DNA of 64,000 nt from Leishmania mexicana MHOM/GT/2001/U1103 (Eukaryota; Euglenozoa; Kinetoplastea; Trypanosomatida; Trypanosomatidae), in NCBI RefSeq assembly GCF_000234665.1, contig NC_018328.1:434001-498000 (forward strand), read 5' to 3'. The notes beneath the pieces are model-generated. The model ran no database searches and had not been told where the DNA came from. It saw nothing but the letters and a program-made list of their open reading frames with translations. Every line of letters begins with the position of its first letter. Positions within the stretch are counted from its first letter, which is position 1. Positions 48,416 to 58,603 of the stretch are shown piece after piece. The position numbers were made by a program, and so were the translations under genes.

Positions 48416-51130
48416 ATGGGGTCCTCGAGCTCAACGTTGGAGACGGCGAAGCTAGTCCGGATGCTTCTCTCCAAAGATGCAGCCCCTCCTGAGTCGCTGA
48501 CTCAGCTTCTTAACATGACCATGACAGAGGAGGAAACGAGCCGTGTCTTTACAGTGGAGAAAGTTCGTCAGCTGCGGCACCTCTACACGCGCAACTTCGC
48601 AGCCTTGCTGTACTGCTGCATTGGTGCCATCTCGGCGGTGGCCGTGAAGCGGCACGAGATCAACACCAGCACCAACTCCCCCAGCGTATTTCTCACGACG
48701 GAGGTGATGACGCAGTACCACTCCGCGCTGAGCATCCTGCTCTGTATCCTTCCAATAGCACTTGAAAGCGGAACAACACCGCTCGAGGATGCGGTGGATG
48801 CGTGCCCAAAGAGGAATAATCCAGCGGCCCCCACAGGCGCAGATGATGGCACGCCACCGCCAGCGGCCATGACCCACTCACGGACGGCAGCCACAGCGCA
48901 CTTCCAGCAGCTCTTCTTTGTTGAAGGGAAGACTTGTGACGATGCAAATCCGGAGGACACCTTTTCGCTGCTGCCGCAGCAGAACGCCCATCTCACCCCG
49001 ACACAGCCGTGCACCGAACCGCTTCCGCTGGGGTCGTTCATGGTGTGGTCATTGGTCGAGTGCTGCTTTGTGCGCGGTCTGACCTTGCCGGAGTATCCGG
49101 TGCTGCCAGCGGAAGCCAGCGTCAGTATCACTCATCCAGAGGTAGACTCAGGGCTGATGTGGTGCCCAGGGCTTGCTTCCGAAGATCCTATCCAGGCTCT
49201 TGCCATCAACACGAGCACGCCGAGTTTTACCTGGGCGACCCCACAGCTACCTCGAAGGCGGAAAGCACTCCTCGAAGTTCTGTTTGTGGCGCTGTCCTCG
49301 CTGGTCTATCATGAAGCCGGCTTCCGAGACACCATCTTCCTAGAGCCGCTTCTGTCCACCTCGACGGTGCCGTTGACGCCCACACTCTCCATCTCAATGC
49401 TCAACACTATTCTTCAGTTTGTCCCGTATGGATATTTGCCCTACACAAGCCACCTCGGCGTCGAGGAAAAAGACCTGGTAGTGGCGAGCGCCCGACTGCT
49501 CAACGCAACCTTGTGCTACATGGGTGTTCCGCTGGATCCCGTCCTTCCGTCTGAGAGGCAGCACTCTGCGGCAGATGGCGCCGGCCCGTCACTGGATCGG
49601 CGTATTTCACAGGCGAGTGATATGCGCGTCAGTGAGCAGGTGAGCTCTACGCTGGCAGACGGGCCAGGGACAAGGACCCTCAGCCACCCAAGTGGTAGCC
49701 ATCCCATCTGCGATTCAGGGAGGTCGTCACGAACTGCCTCGAGCCCCACCGGCGCTCTCCGTGACGCCCTCGTATTGAACACATTACACTCGCCTTCTGG
49801 GAGCATTGGGCCTTCTACGATGCCGCTCCCGCAAGCCGGGCCGCCGCGCTTCGTGCACAGTGTGCGCAAGGCGCTCCGGGACATCACCCTAACCGAGGCA
49901 AAGGCACTCGTGCAGCGCATGCAGGTCATCCTTGGTGTGAACGTGTACTCCCGTCAGACGTACCTGCCTGTCTCGCAGGGCTGGTTTGCCTCCTTGGATG
50001 ACTTCATGGTGCTCTTTTGGAAGATACTGGACTTGTCGCCAGCGTGTCTGGCACAGTTCGGCACAAGCTCCCACGCCTTGGACTACGTCATCCCCATTCT
50101 CGATTACGCCCTCGCCGTGCGTCGCAGCCCGCTCTACACGTACCAGTTCCAGCTGATGCTCTTCGTGCTGACTCGACTCTCTGAGGTGCGGGGGTTCGTG
50201 CTGCAGTGTAACCAAGTGTGCAGCGCAACCCTGCCCTTCCGCTTTCCGAAGATGTCACCGACGCGCACGTACAATGGCCTTATCGTGCTTGCCTTGTGTC
50301 TTGTAATGGAGATGAAAGACCTGCAGACTCTCGTTCCGCTTTTTCCTTCGTGCACCGTGGTGCTGGCGAACATGGCGCCGTTTATTACATCTCTCGGACG
50401 AGAGCCGTCCATCAAGCTGGTTTCCGTTTTCGCCCAAGTCACCTACCGCTGTTTGCGCAGCACTTTCCCAAGTTCGCCTGCCAACAGCACAACAGGGGAT
50501 GCTTTAGGCGGTTCGTTTCCGTCGGCAGGGACATCGAACAACCTCGTGCACCAATCTCAAATGGTGAATCTGTGCGAGGCCATCGCAAGCTTGCTGCAGT
50601 ACCAAGCCAATGGCTCCCTGTACCTGATTGCTGCCCTCGTGGACCACCGCGCAGTCGTGCGAGAGGCGAAGGACGCCTACGTGGTGCAGCGCACCAAGGA
50701 ACTCGCAGTGGGGCTTCCTTTGCCGTTTCTCATCAACACGCTCGACGCCGCGGTGGCGGTGGCGCTTCCGGTGCTGGAGAGCACCGATGCGCTGCGGAGG
50801 ATCACCAAGTACTACGTGGACACAACGTCTGAGGCGACCGTGAACAATGGAACAGCTGCCGCTGAGACTACGAGAGCGTTTGCACTTCAGGTGGGGATGG
50901 GTGAGCTGGGTGCCGGGCTGGCGGCCAGCGACGAGGCTGTTGATCGACTGCGGTCAATGACATTGGTCGGCGTACTCCCCACACCGCATAGCATCGTTGT
51001 TCGAAAATTTCAATCCACTAAGAGCGTAGAGCAGTGGACGGCGACGACGTTCTGGACAAGCGCGTACATTCACTCGCAAGCTGGGCTGCTGGGAGACCGC
51101 GCTTCGGTTAAGCTGGTGGAGTTTGTGTGA
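48416..51130 (+). CDS. HID1-family protein (Golgi/secretory traffic), N-myristoylated
   Basis: A 904-residue protein of the HID1 (hid-1, Ecm30/Ftp105) group of peripheral Golgi proteins. It starts MGSSSS, an N-myristoylation signal, as family members do. The N-terminal block (TVEKVRQLRHLYTRNFAALLYCCIGAISAV) matches the family pattern of charged helix, N-x-A-x-L, then hydrophobic helix. LSILLCILPIALE and PLGSFMVWSLVECCFVRGLT follow, and ALLEVLFVALSSLVYHEAGF with LNTILQFVPYGYLPYTSHLG fit the later HID1 blocks. A ~100-residue Ser/Pro/Gly-rich insertion lies near residues 375-475. The remainder is helical (HEAT-like). Animal HID1 acts in dense-core-vesicle and late-Golgi traffic; the role here is inferred. 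One possible splice acceptor is only seven bases before the ATG, which would make a minimal 5' UTR. Confidence 0.78.
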   Translation: MGSSSSTLETAKLVRMLLSKDAAPPESLTQLLNMTMTEEETSRVFTVEKVRQLRHLYTRNFAALLYCCIGAISAVAVKRHEINTSTNSPSVFLTTEVMTQYHSALSILLCILPIALESGTTPLEDAVDACPKRNNPAAPTGADDGTPPPAAMTHSRTAATAHFQQLFFVEGKTCDDANPEDTFSLLPQQNAHLTPTQPCTEPLPLGSFMVWSLVECCFVRGLTLPEYPVLPAEASVSITHPEVDSGLMWCPGLASEDPIQALAINTSTPSFTWATPQLPRRRKALLEVLFVALSSLVYHEAGFRDTIFLEPLLSTSTVPLTPTLSISMLNTILQFVPYGYLPYTSHLGVEEKDLVVASARLLNATLCYMGVPLDPVLPSERQHSAADGAGPSLDRRISQASDMRVSEQVSSTLADGPGTRTLSHPSGSHPICDSGRSSRTASSPTGALRDALVLNTLHSPSGSIGPSTMPLPQAGPPRFVHSVRKALRDITLTEAKALVQRMQVILGVNVYSRQTYLPVSQGWFASLDDFMVLFWKILDLSPACLAQFGTSSHALDYVIPILDYALAVRRSPLYTYQFQLMLFVLTRLSEVRGFVLQCNQVCSATLPFRFPKMSPTRTYNGLIVLALCLVMEMKDLQTLVPLFPSCTVVLANMAPFITSLGREPSIKLVSVFAQVTYRCLRSTFPSSPANSTTGDALGGSFPSAGTSNNLVHQSQMVNLCEAIASLLQYQANGSLYLIAALVDHRAVVREAKDAYVVQRTKELAVGLPLPFLINTLDAAVAVALPVLESTDALRRITKYYVDTTSEATVNNGTAAAETTRAFALQVGMGELGAGLAASDEAVDRLRSMTLVGVLPTPHSIVVRKFQSTKSVEQWTATTFWTSAYIHSQAGLLGDRASVKLVEFV

Positions 51131-51908
51131 AGAGAGCCTATGTGCGCATCGCAGGCAGCGAAAAGGAAACAGAAAAAAGGTGAGGAGGACACGCGTGGGT
51201 GAAACAGGTGACCTTGTGTCTATACATGCACACACAGACACACAGACATTTGTGTGTGTGTGCAACAGTTCGAGGAAGGGTGCGTGGGAAAGTGATGATG
51301 ATGCTGAGCGAGAGCTCTGCTGTTGCTGCGGCACTAACGCTCTCTCTGTCCGTCTCTCTCTCTGTGCTGTTTTTGGATTGTCCTCAGGGTGTGAACACTG
51401 AGAAGAAGAGCACATGAGAAGGGCAGTCGACATCCTGAAAACAAAAGACACACAACACGCCCACAAAAGGAAGAAGGCGATGCAGAAGGGTGGTCCCGTC
51501 ACGGATGCACATACTGCGAACACATGTATGTATGCATGCGTGTGCATGTGTGTGTGTGCCCGTGTGTCATCCAATGCGTGGCGGACGCGGAGGCATTGTG
51601 GTGCACGTGACTCGCTTCTACTGTGGTACGATATCCTGCGGCGTGCGCTTACTTCCTCTCATTGTGTCTCGCTGTGACGATGTATGCGTAGGTGTGCGTG
51701 CCTGGATGCAGAGGCCACCGATACTAAGATACACCAACACTAACAATTCAGCTACACCCACCACACAACTCCGCCCTCCTGACTCACCTATCTCCCTCTC
51801 CATTGCCATTGCCCACAGAAGCGGGACTTGTAGCGCATACCTCCGCCTTACATATCTTCATTTTACCTTTCGCGCCCTTTCTCGAAAGCCACGCTTATCC
51901 ATTTCACT
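51131..51908. other. Intergenic region
   Basis: About 780 bases without a gene. The tract CTATCTCCCTCTCCATTGCC ending in CCCACAG (AG at 51817-51818) is the probable acceptor for the RING gene. Confidence 0.6.
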
Positions 51909-52376
51909 ATGAACAAGAGCGCCTGCACCGCCGTACACGTGCCGCAGCACATGGAGTGCCAAGTGTGCTATGACACCTGGACAAACCCCGTACAACTGCT
52001 GAAGTGCGGGCATATCTTCTGCCGACACTGTGCACCGCCTACGACGACGCGCTGTGCCATCTGTCACACCACCGTTTCGGGTTTCGCGATGCCGAGCGAG
52101 GGGATCACGGAGGCGTCCATGGGTGTTACAGTGCTGTGCACGAGTTGCGGGTGGCGGGGTAACCGCAAGGCGTCCCTGTCGCACCAGTGCGACCCTAGCC
52201 TGACGCACAGTTCGTACGCGACACAGCCGCAGATGAACGACCGCGAGTGGGTCGAGTTTGCCCTGCAAGGTCGCAACGGCGCTGTAATTGATGTTGCCAC
52301 ACGCCCTGTGCATCAAGACGCGCTGCCTTCTTCCGAAGCCATCACGGCGGACGCGGTAGAGGGAATTCCTCTCTGA
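51909..52376 (+). CDS. Small RING-finger protein
   Basis: A 155-residue protein with a C3HC4 RING at about residues 18-56: CQVCYDTW, then CGHIFCRHC and CAICHTT. RING domains usually recruit E2 enzymes, so a ubiquitin-ligase role is likely but unproven. A second metal-site-like motif follows, C-T-S-C, eleven residues, then H-Q-C (residues ~78-95). The same C-x2-C-x11-H-x-C motif follows the RING in the proteins at 57416 and 60770, so the three are paralogues. This member lacks the EF-hand half; its C-terminal ~60 residues have no recognised domain. No membrane segment or signal peptide is seen. Confidence 0.82.
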   Translation: MNKSACTAVHVPQHMECQVCYDTWTNPVQLLKCGHIFCRHCAPPTTTRCAICHTTVSGFAMPSEGITEASMGVTVLCTSCGWRGNRKASLSHQCDPSLTHSSYATQPQMNDREWVEFALQGRNGAVIDVATRPVHQDALPSSEAITADAVEGIPL

Positions 52377-52559
52377 GGATGTACGCTTTCATCGACTCTC
52401 GCAGTGCACCGCGTAGACTTGCGTCACAACGTTGATGTCCGGCAAGACCCCTTCTCCCTCCTCCTCACTTTCCCATTCTTTCGACTAAGCAGTCAACATG
52501 AATCGTGTGTCTCCTGCTTATCGTGGTCTCTTCGTTGCGCACTTGAAGTAGAGAGGAGG

Positions 52560-52660
52560 GGGTGAGGACAATACAAGCGTCGACAGCGGGGAAGTCTTAG
52601 CGGCCGACGCACCCAGTGAGGCGGAGGAGGCCGAGGCATGCTCTGTGGCAGAGGGGACGT
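52560..52660 (+). mobile_element. 3' remnant of a SIDER-like element
   Basis: GAGGCGGAGGAGGCCGAGGCATGCTCTGTGGCAGAGG shares the GAGGCGGAGGA and TGCTCTGTGGCAGAGG motifs that close the complete copies. Nothing of the 5' part is recognisable. Confidence 0.4.
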
Positions 52661-53299
52661 CTTGGAACGCGAAGAATATTCCTTTTGCCTTTTTAAAAGA
52701 AAATATTTACCTCTTCATTTTCATCGTCTAGTGTGACATCCGTGTGCGGCGGTGTCTGCGTACGCACAGCAATCTTGTTCTCCCTGCTCACTTGCTCGAA
52801 TCGTTCTGTTTCGCCTTCAATAGTTTTTCTTGTAGCCCCCAAGGGGAGTATTCGACGATCAGCTGGAATTAGGGTGGAAAAAGATGTTCGAGTCGGGTGA
52901 GTAGCGTCTCTGCTCGTTAGGAGAGTTCGACGATGATCTCTCCCTCAGTCCTCAGGGTATACCTGTGTGGTCAATTGGAGGTGGAGCGGGAGCACGGCAT
53001 CTGCGTTGTGCCTCCTTCACAAGCTGGCTTCGCCGCGCTCCAAGGTAGCAGAGAGGGGAGAAGGGACGATGAAGGGTCACAATCGTGCCAGGAGGAGGTG
53101 AGCGCACGCGAGAGTTTCTCTGTGTGGGTGCTGTCCGCTTTCGCCGTCCTTAGTTCCTCTTCTCCCTCTATCGTTGCTTCTCCCACTCGCCCCCCCTCCC
53201 CCTTCAACGCGGATTCACAGCATCTGCCGAGGCCTTCCCCCTCCCAAGAAAAGAAACGAAAGCGTGCCTTACACGGGCGTGCTGATGACAGCGAGAAGA

Positions 53300-53300
53300 T

Positions 53301-53327
<27 letters not shown>
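53300..53327. repeat. CA microsatellite
   Basis: An uninterrupted CA run upstream of the HDAC gene. Confidence 0.85.
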
Positions 53328-53331
<4 letters not shown>

Positions 53332-53591
53332 GAGGCCGGAACTGCGTGCCGCTGCTGTCGTTAGGTCCAGGCTTTGCTTCCTCGATAGCGGCACTCGCTA
53401 CTTCATCGCTTCATCCCCCGTATCTGCCATGTTTGGCCTTTTACTGACATCTTTTCAAGGAGCAGGAGCTGACTGAACACTTCGCGCACGTGACTTTATC
53501 GAAGAGGCGCAGCTGAGGACATTCGGGGCGCATTTGCCGGCAGCCTGGTGCTCTTGTGTGCTCGTCGCCCCCGCAGTTATAATAATCTGCG

Positions 53592-55229
53592 ATGTCATCT
53601 CCGGAGCAGCTTCCCGCGCTCTCAGCGGGGGGGTCACCGTCGTCGGGAGGGGCTTCCTCGCATCACTCACCGCACGAAGCATCGCTCCCGTTTCCCGCTT
53701 CGGCGATTACCGGCGACGCCTCTGCGGAGTCTCCGCGCGCGTCGTCGGTGCCACCGTCTTCAACAGCAAGCGAGGAGAGCGCAGCAACATCGCCACTGGA
53801 GCGAAAGCCAGATGCAGCGGCGTCACGCCCTGGGAGACGGAAGGTGGTGTACTTTGTAGATCACTCCGTCACTGCCATAGCCTATGCGGAGGGTCATTTG
53901 ATGCGGCCGTCTCGTGTGCGTGCGCTGCACGCGCTTGTTCATTCCCTGGGCCTCGACAGTGCAGAATACATGACTGTGTGTCATGCTCGTCCGGCGACGG
54001 CGGAGGAGATGGGGGCGTTTCACCGCAGCGCGTACTTGGAATGCCTGCGGCAGGCACCCGTGATTTGCGGGAATCCGCTGGACGAGATATCCCTAGCTTT
54101 TCAGAAGGAATTTGACGTCCCGTTCGCGTCTCAGAACGGCGACTGTCCTCTCTTTCCTGAGGTGTGGGCGCTGGTGTCCAGCCAAGCCGGCGCCTCGCTT
54201 GCCTGTGCAGAGGCCCTTGTACGCGGCGATGCCACGGTGGCGATGAACTGGGCAGGTGGCATGCATCACGCCGCTGCCGCCCACGCAAGCGGGTTCTGCT
54301 TTGTGAATGACATTGTGTTGTGCATCCGCCGGCTGCTGCGGCACTACCAGCGCGTCCTCTACGTTGACCTTGACGTGCATCACGGGGACGGCGTGGAGGG
54401 GGCCTTTTACGGCAATCACCGCGTGATGACGCTCTCGCTGCACCAGTTCGGCAACGGCTTCTTCCCCGGCACCGGTGACTACCCGACGCGTGAGACGGCC
54501 GACAGCTTCGCCATCAACGTCCCGCTGCCCACGCGCACGGGAGACGCCGCGTACCTCTTGTCGTTCCGCACTGCACTGTCCAGCGTGGTTCAGTGCTTTG
54601 ATCCGGAGGCGATGGTCGTGCAATGCGGCGCGGACACCATAGCGGGAGACCTCATTGGGCGGCTTTGCGTGACTACATTGGCGCACACGCAGTGTGTGGC
54701 AGATGTGCTGTCGCTTGAGCGACCGACGGTACTGCTTGGTGGAGGGGGTTATCACGTGTTTCACACGGCGCGCTGCTGGGCGATCCACACCGCCACCGCG
54801 CTAGGTCGCACAGCTGCGCAGTTGCCCTTGTACATCCCGCGCACAGACCCCTACTATATGGATTACCGGCGCGAATGCACACCGAAGCGTCCGACGCTGC
54901 ATGTGTTTCTCGACCCTGACGTCGATGATCCGCTGCCGTTGGGGGACAGCTTGGCGTTCTGGCGTCAGCTCTGTCGCAGCATCCAGTGGCAGATGCGCAC
55001 TGCCCGCCTTGTGCGGCAGGGGTTTTCTCGTACAGTACAGCTTTGCCGGCAGCGAAGGGCAGCGTTGCTGAGGCAGTTCGCTACGCAAGAGGCAGGGAGG
55101 GACTCGGGTATCGGTGTCAGCGCCTCTAAGCGCCAGCGGTCAGCAAATGTAACGGACCGCGATGCCAAGGAGGGGGGCGGAGGACAGAGTGGTCTCGGCG
55201 TGATGGTTGCGGAGGAGGAGTGCACTTAG
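53592..55229 (+). CDS. Class I histone deacetylase
   Basis: A 545-residue zinc-dependent deacetylase. After a ~75-residue Ser/Pro/Ala-rich leader the fold begins at RRKVVYFVDHSVTAIAYAEG. Catalytic residues are intact: the paired His in GGMHHAAAAHASGFCFVNDI (about 225/226), zinc ligands in YVDLDVHHGDGVEGAFY (Asp ~261, His ~263), the third ligand Asp in QCGADTIAGD (~348) and the transition-state Tyr in LGGGGYHVFHTARCW (~387). The spacing and GHLMRP motif place it in class I, with substitutions typical of divergent protist enzymes (AYAEGHLMRP where animals have the GHPMKP form). The C-terminus ends in a charged tail (KRQRSANVTDRDAKEG) that may hold a nuclear signal. It would remove acetyl groups from histones in the nucleus; partners are unknown. 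Confidence 0.93.
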   Translation: MSSPEQLPALSAGGSPSSGGASSHHSPHEASLPFPASAITGDASAESPRASSVPPSSTASEESAATSPLERKPDAAASRPGRRKVVYFVDHSVTAIAYAEGHLMRPSRVRALHALVHSLGLDSAEYMTVCHARPATAEEMGAFHRSAYLECLRQAPVICGNPLDEISLAFQKEFDVPFASQNGDCPLFPEVWALVSSQAGASLACAEALVRGDATVAMNWAGGMHHAAAAHASGFCFVNDIVLCIRRLLRHYQRVLYVDLDVHHGDGVEGAFYGNHRVMTLSLHQFGNGFFPGTGDYPTRETADSFAINVPLPTRTGDAAYLLSFRTALSSVVQCFDPEAMVVQCGADTIAGDLIGRLCVTTLAHTQCVADVLSLERPTVLLGGGGYHVFHTARCWAIHTATALGRTAAQLPLYIPRTDPYYMDYRRECTPKRPTLHVFLDPDVDDPLPLGDSLAFWRQLCRSIQWQMRTARLVRQGFSRTVQLCRQRRAALLRQFATQEAGRDSGIGVSASKRQRSANVTDRDAKEGGGGQSGLGVMVAEEECT

Positions 55230-55868
55230 GCCTCTCCTCGCCACTGCTTTTTCTTTGGCTTGCTGCTTACATTGTGTGCGCGTGTGTGCGGAGGAGAGGG
55301 AGGAAACAAGCCTGGCGCCGTACTGACGCCCAGTCACGCACATGCGCCCACGTGCTCAAAGTGGGCCACACACGAGCGCAAAGAAAAGAGAACGCCAACA
55401 ACGACGACGGAAAAAAACATCGAAACGTGTACGAGAGAGGAGGGTGGAGGGGGGGGGGAACTGAGAGGGAGAGCGAGGAGGGAGGAGATGCCCAGACCGC
55501 ATATCCGTTTCCATGCCTTGCGTGCAGGATCTTTGCAAGCTTGTGTGCAAGCCTCCCGCTTCCCCTCTACACACACACGCACACGGACTCGCTTTGTTTC
55601 ATGTGTCACCTCTCCCTTTCCTCTCTCGCCTTCCGGCGAGAGCTCTTCATGGAGTGTGTCTTCATGCGTCGCTCGCTAACTCTCCTGTTGCACCTGAACC
55701 GGGGGCTGCATGGTTCGCTTTCTGTTTTGCCATCGTACTTTCTCTTGTCTTTGCCCTTTCCTTTTCCTCTTCCTCTTACCTCTCCTCACGCATGACTACA
55801 CGGTCCGGTGGGTGTGTGGCACCAAACACACGCACTTCTCCCTCCTCGGGCACAAAGCGTGCACACAC

Positions 55869-55884
55869 ATATATATATATATAT
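55869..55884. repeat. AT microsatellite
   Basis: Eight AT units, unusual in a window dominated by CA/GT repeats. Confidence 0.85.
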
Positions 55885-56877
55885 CATATTTCTCCACTTG
55901 CCCACACGCACCTGCTACCAGGTACTTCACTGTCTCCTCGCCGCCGCCGGCCTTTGTCGCACTTGCAATCTTGTGTATCTCGGAGGCGAGCGAGAAAGGA
56001 GAGAACGAAAAAGCAAAGCACACAGGACGGATCTACCTTTGGGCCGCACTTCACGTGCAAGATTCCGCACCATCGAATTTCTTATCTTCGTTTTCCCCCT
56101 CTTCTCTCTCTTGCCGTTCTCGTTCTTGTGTCTCGACCGTTTTGTTTTCAAGTCTCTTGTTGCTGCTGCTGCTACGAGTCGCCATCTTTTCTCCCTTCTT
56201 CGGTCGGACTCCCCTCCTCCTCCCGAAGTGTATCTTTGATTGCATTTTCTCCTTCATTCTCTGGCCTTTTCCTTTCTTGTCAGTGTGGCGTGGTTGCCAT
56301 TACGCTCCTCTTGGTGTGCATCCCTTCCCCTCCCCCTTCGCCCGCGCCTTGGTGTCCGCCTTCTCGCTCTTCTAGAGCGGTCGCACTTTTGAGTTGGTCT
56401 GGTTTCATCCGCCTCGCTGTCCGCCTCGCACGCACTTTTCCCGAGTCCCTCGCTCGCTCGCTCCCTCCCTCTTCCACCTCCCTGAACCGGTTCGGCCCGC
56501 ACACCCTTTTGCTCACACTCCATCGCTGTGGGCTTTGGCGGTCGTTTCGTGTTCATGTGCGTGCTTTGGTTGAATCGACTGCATCTCTCTGTCTGTCTCT
56601 GTCTGTGTGTGTGTGAGAGAGGGGTTCTCGGCAGTGCCCTCCTCACTCGCATCATTTCTCTGCTTGTTGCGGCTGACCCTGCGTTGCATGAGGATCGCTT
56701 GAGCGGTGTGAGGGAACCGCTGCTGTGCTTTGTACAATACATTGGGACTGTTGGAGGGGGCCTGTGCAGTGTTGGCGACTTTTTGGTGGCAGCACGTCTC
56801 CCCTTTCCTTTTTCCTTTTGTGACAAAAGGGCGTATTCGTATACGAGCAAAGGCGTGCATTACCGTTGCGCCTTCTC

Positions 56878-56904
56878 CCATCCCCGGTCATTTTTTTCTT
56901 GTAG
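56878..56904 (+). promoter_or_regulatory. Possible trans-splice acceptor for RING-EF-hand gene 1
   Basis: TCATTTTTTTCTTGTAG with AG at 56903-56904 is the strongest acceptor-like site in this region, about 510 bases before the ATG. A second candidate, CGACTCTCTCTGCAG, has its AG at 57335-57336. Confidence 0.5.
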
Positions 56905-57415
56905 ATAGCTGTGCGCCGAGGTGACGCTCTGGAGCGTGTAGCTGTTGTGACGACGTACCACAGGCGGGGGAGTGGGTGGGGCGGGGGCTAGAGCGTCGGA
57001 AACAACCGCTTTGGCGTATCTCTCGTTGTAGACTTCTTCTCTTTGATCGTCTTGTCCGGTCGGGTTTCGCACCCTGTGCGCGGTCCTTATATTTTTCTTT
57101 CGCTCGCTGCATCCTATCACCCTCCCCCCTCCTTCCCCTTCCCACGCTATCGTATACACCGACTCCACTCTTTCTCATCATCAGCAGGGACTCGCTCCTC
57201 TTATTCTCCTTCGCTCACGCATCTCCGCTCGTGTGCGTTGGCTTGCTCGTGTTGTGACGCCGACGACGATCATCACCTCGAAGGCCTCTCTTTCCCTCTC
57301 TCTGACGTGTCTTGACGTGGGCGACTCTCTCTGCAGCTTCGCTCGCGTATTAGTATTGGCGTTGGAAAGGGCATACTCTCCATCCGGTAACTAATATTAG
57401 ACGCAACCCGCAACG

Positions 57416-58603
57416 ATGGCGAACCTCTGCATTGGCGAGGATTTTAGTGAGGAGCTCACCTGCGCGGTGTGTCTTGACTCATGGAAGGACCCGGTCGAGT
57501 TGATGCCGTGTGGGCACATCTTCTGCAAGGCGTGTGCGACGGACTTGAAGGAGTGCCCCGTGTGTCGGGACTCCGTTCGCTCCACAAAAGCGCCGAACCG
57601 CACACTAGTCAACATGGCGTTGCAGATCCAGGTGAAGTGCAGACGGTGTCAGTGGAAGGGGACACGTGAGCAAGGGATGACCCACGTATGCGGGAAGGCG
57701 AGCAGCAGCTCACCGAAACAGCCATCATCTCCGTCTTGGATTACAAAATCGAAGGCACAGCTGCACCCCACTGCGGCCCAGTTTCCCTCTCCATACAGGC
57801 AGGAGTCCTCGTATTCGGGCTCCGCGTCATCACCGGCGCAGACACAGCAACCAAAGCAGAACTATCCGGATTTGTGGGAGAGAGGTGCTCCGACCCAGCT
57901 TCCGCAGCAGTCGGCAGGATACTCGACGAGCTGTGGCAACGCTTACTCAGGTGCTGCCCCATCTCCTAGTGGGGGCAACGCAGGCTCTCAAGGAGGCTAC
58001 CCCACCACAAACAACTACTCGAATCAGTCTGGGGCGGGCTACTACGGGTACCATCAGCAGCCACAACCATCATGCTCGCTGCAGAGTCGCTACCGCGTGA
58101 TCGAGCCGACCGGGCCACGCCCGTGGACGTTGTACGGACTGGACCAGTCCGAGTACGACCAGATCGTTTCTCTCTTTATTTTCTTCGATGATAACGAAAG
58201 CGGTAATCTGGAGCCCGATGAGGTGACGCGTCTCGCACGTTGGCTGAACTTTGCGAACACTCCGCAGGATGTAAAGCGGATCTTTGACGATATGGACTTT
58301 GACCGCAGCGGAAAACTCTCCCTCGGCGAGTTCTTGACATGGCTTCGGTACAACAAGCCGAACCCGCAGGCCCTCTACGGCCTCACGCAGTCGCAGTACA
58401 ACACGATCATGATGCAGTTCCATACGTACGACACGAATCAGGACGGGTGCCTCGAAATGAACGAGTTTTCTCGACTAGTGCAGAATCTCGGCGACGTGCG
58501 CGACGCTGTCACAGCGCAGCGTCTGTTCCAGATTATCGACCAGGATCGCGACGGTGTCATCAGCCTGCACGAGTTTCTCCGTTTCCGGGCGGGAAAAGGC
58601 TGA
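57416..58603 (+). CDS. RING-finger / four EF-hand fusion protein, paralogue 1
   Basis: A 395-residue protein joining a probable ubiquitin-ligase head to a calcium sensor. Residues ~16-55 form a C3HC4 RING (CAVCLDSW, CGHIFCKAC, CPVCRDS). A second metal-site-like motif, C-R-R-C, eleven residues, H-V-C, lies near 73-90. A ~130-residue Ser/Gln/Pro/Tyr-rich, probably disordered linker follows. From about 225 on, four EF-hands have complete 12-residue loops: DDNESGNLEPDE, DFDRSGKLSLGE, DTNQDGCLEMNE and DQDRDGVISLHE, each with Asp or Asn at 1 and 3 and Glu at 12. Calcium could gate ligase activity or substrate choice; this is inference. The gene at 60770 is a paralogue, nearly identical at both ends but with an unrelated linker. 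Confidence 0.88.
   Translation: MANLCIGEDFSEELTCAVCLDSWKDPVELMPCGHIFCKACATDLKECPVCRDSVRSTKAPNRTLVNMALQIQVKCRRCQWKGTREQGMTHVCGKASSSSPKQPSSPSWITKSKAQLHPTAAQFPSPYRQESSYSGSASSPAQTQQPKQNYPDLWERGAPTQLPQQSAGYSTSCGNAYSGAAPSPSGGNAGSQGGYPTTNNYSNQSGAGYYGYHQQPQPSCSLQSRYRVIEPTGPRPWTLYGLDQSEYDQIVSLFIFFDDNESGNLEPDEVTRLARWLNFANTPQDVKRIFDDMDFDRSGKLSLGEFLTWLRYNKPNPQALYGLTQSQYNTIMMQFHTYDTNQDGCLEMNEFSRLVQNLGDVRDAVTAQRLFQIIDQDRDGVISLHEFLRFRAGKG

Larger units (their letters stand above)
52377..53591. other. Intergenic region with a probable SIDER remnant
   Basis: About 1.2 kb with no gene. 52560-52660 carries the typical 3'-end motif of the SIDER-like elements. A CA repeat lies at 53300-53327. The C-rich tract at 53188-53210 with AG at 53219-53220 is one candidate acceptor for the HDAC gene. 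Confidence 0.6.
55230..57415. other. Intergenic region
   Basis: About 2.2 kb, very T/C-rich. It contains an AT repeat (55869-55884). A 367-codon open frame at 55513-56616 is Ser/Leu/Phe/Pro-rich and looks like a by-product of pyrimidine richness. No RNA gene is recognised. Confidence 0.6.

Noticed and set aside
55513..56616. A 367-codon plus-strand open frame between the HDAC and RING-EF-hand genes
   Set aside because: Ser/Leu/Phe/Pro-rich composition follows from the pyrimidine-rich DNA; no domain and no coding texture.
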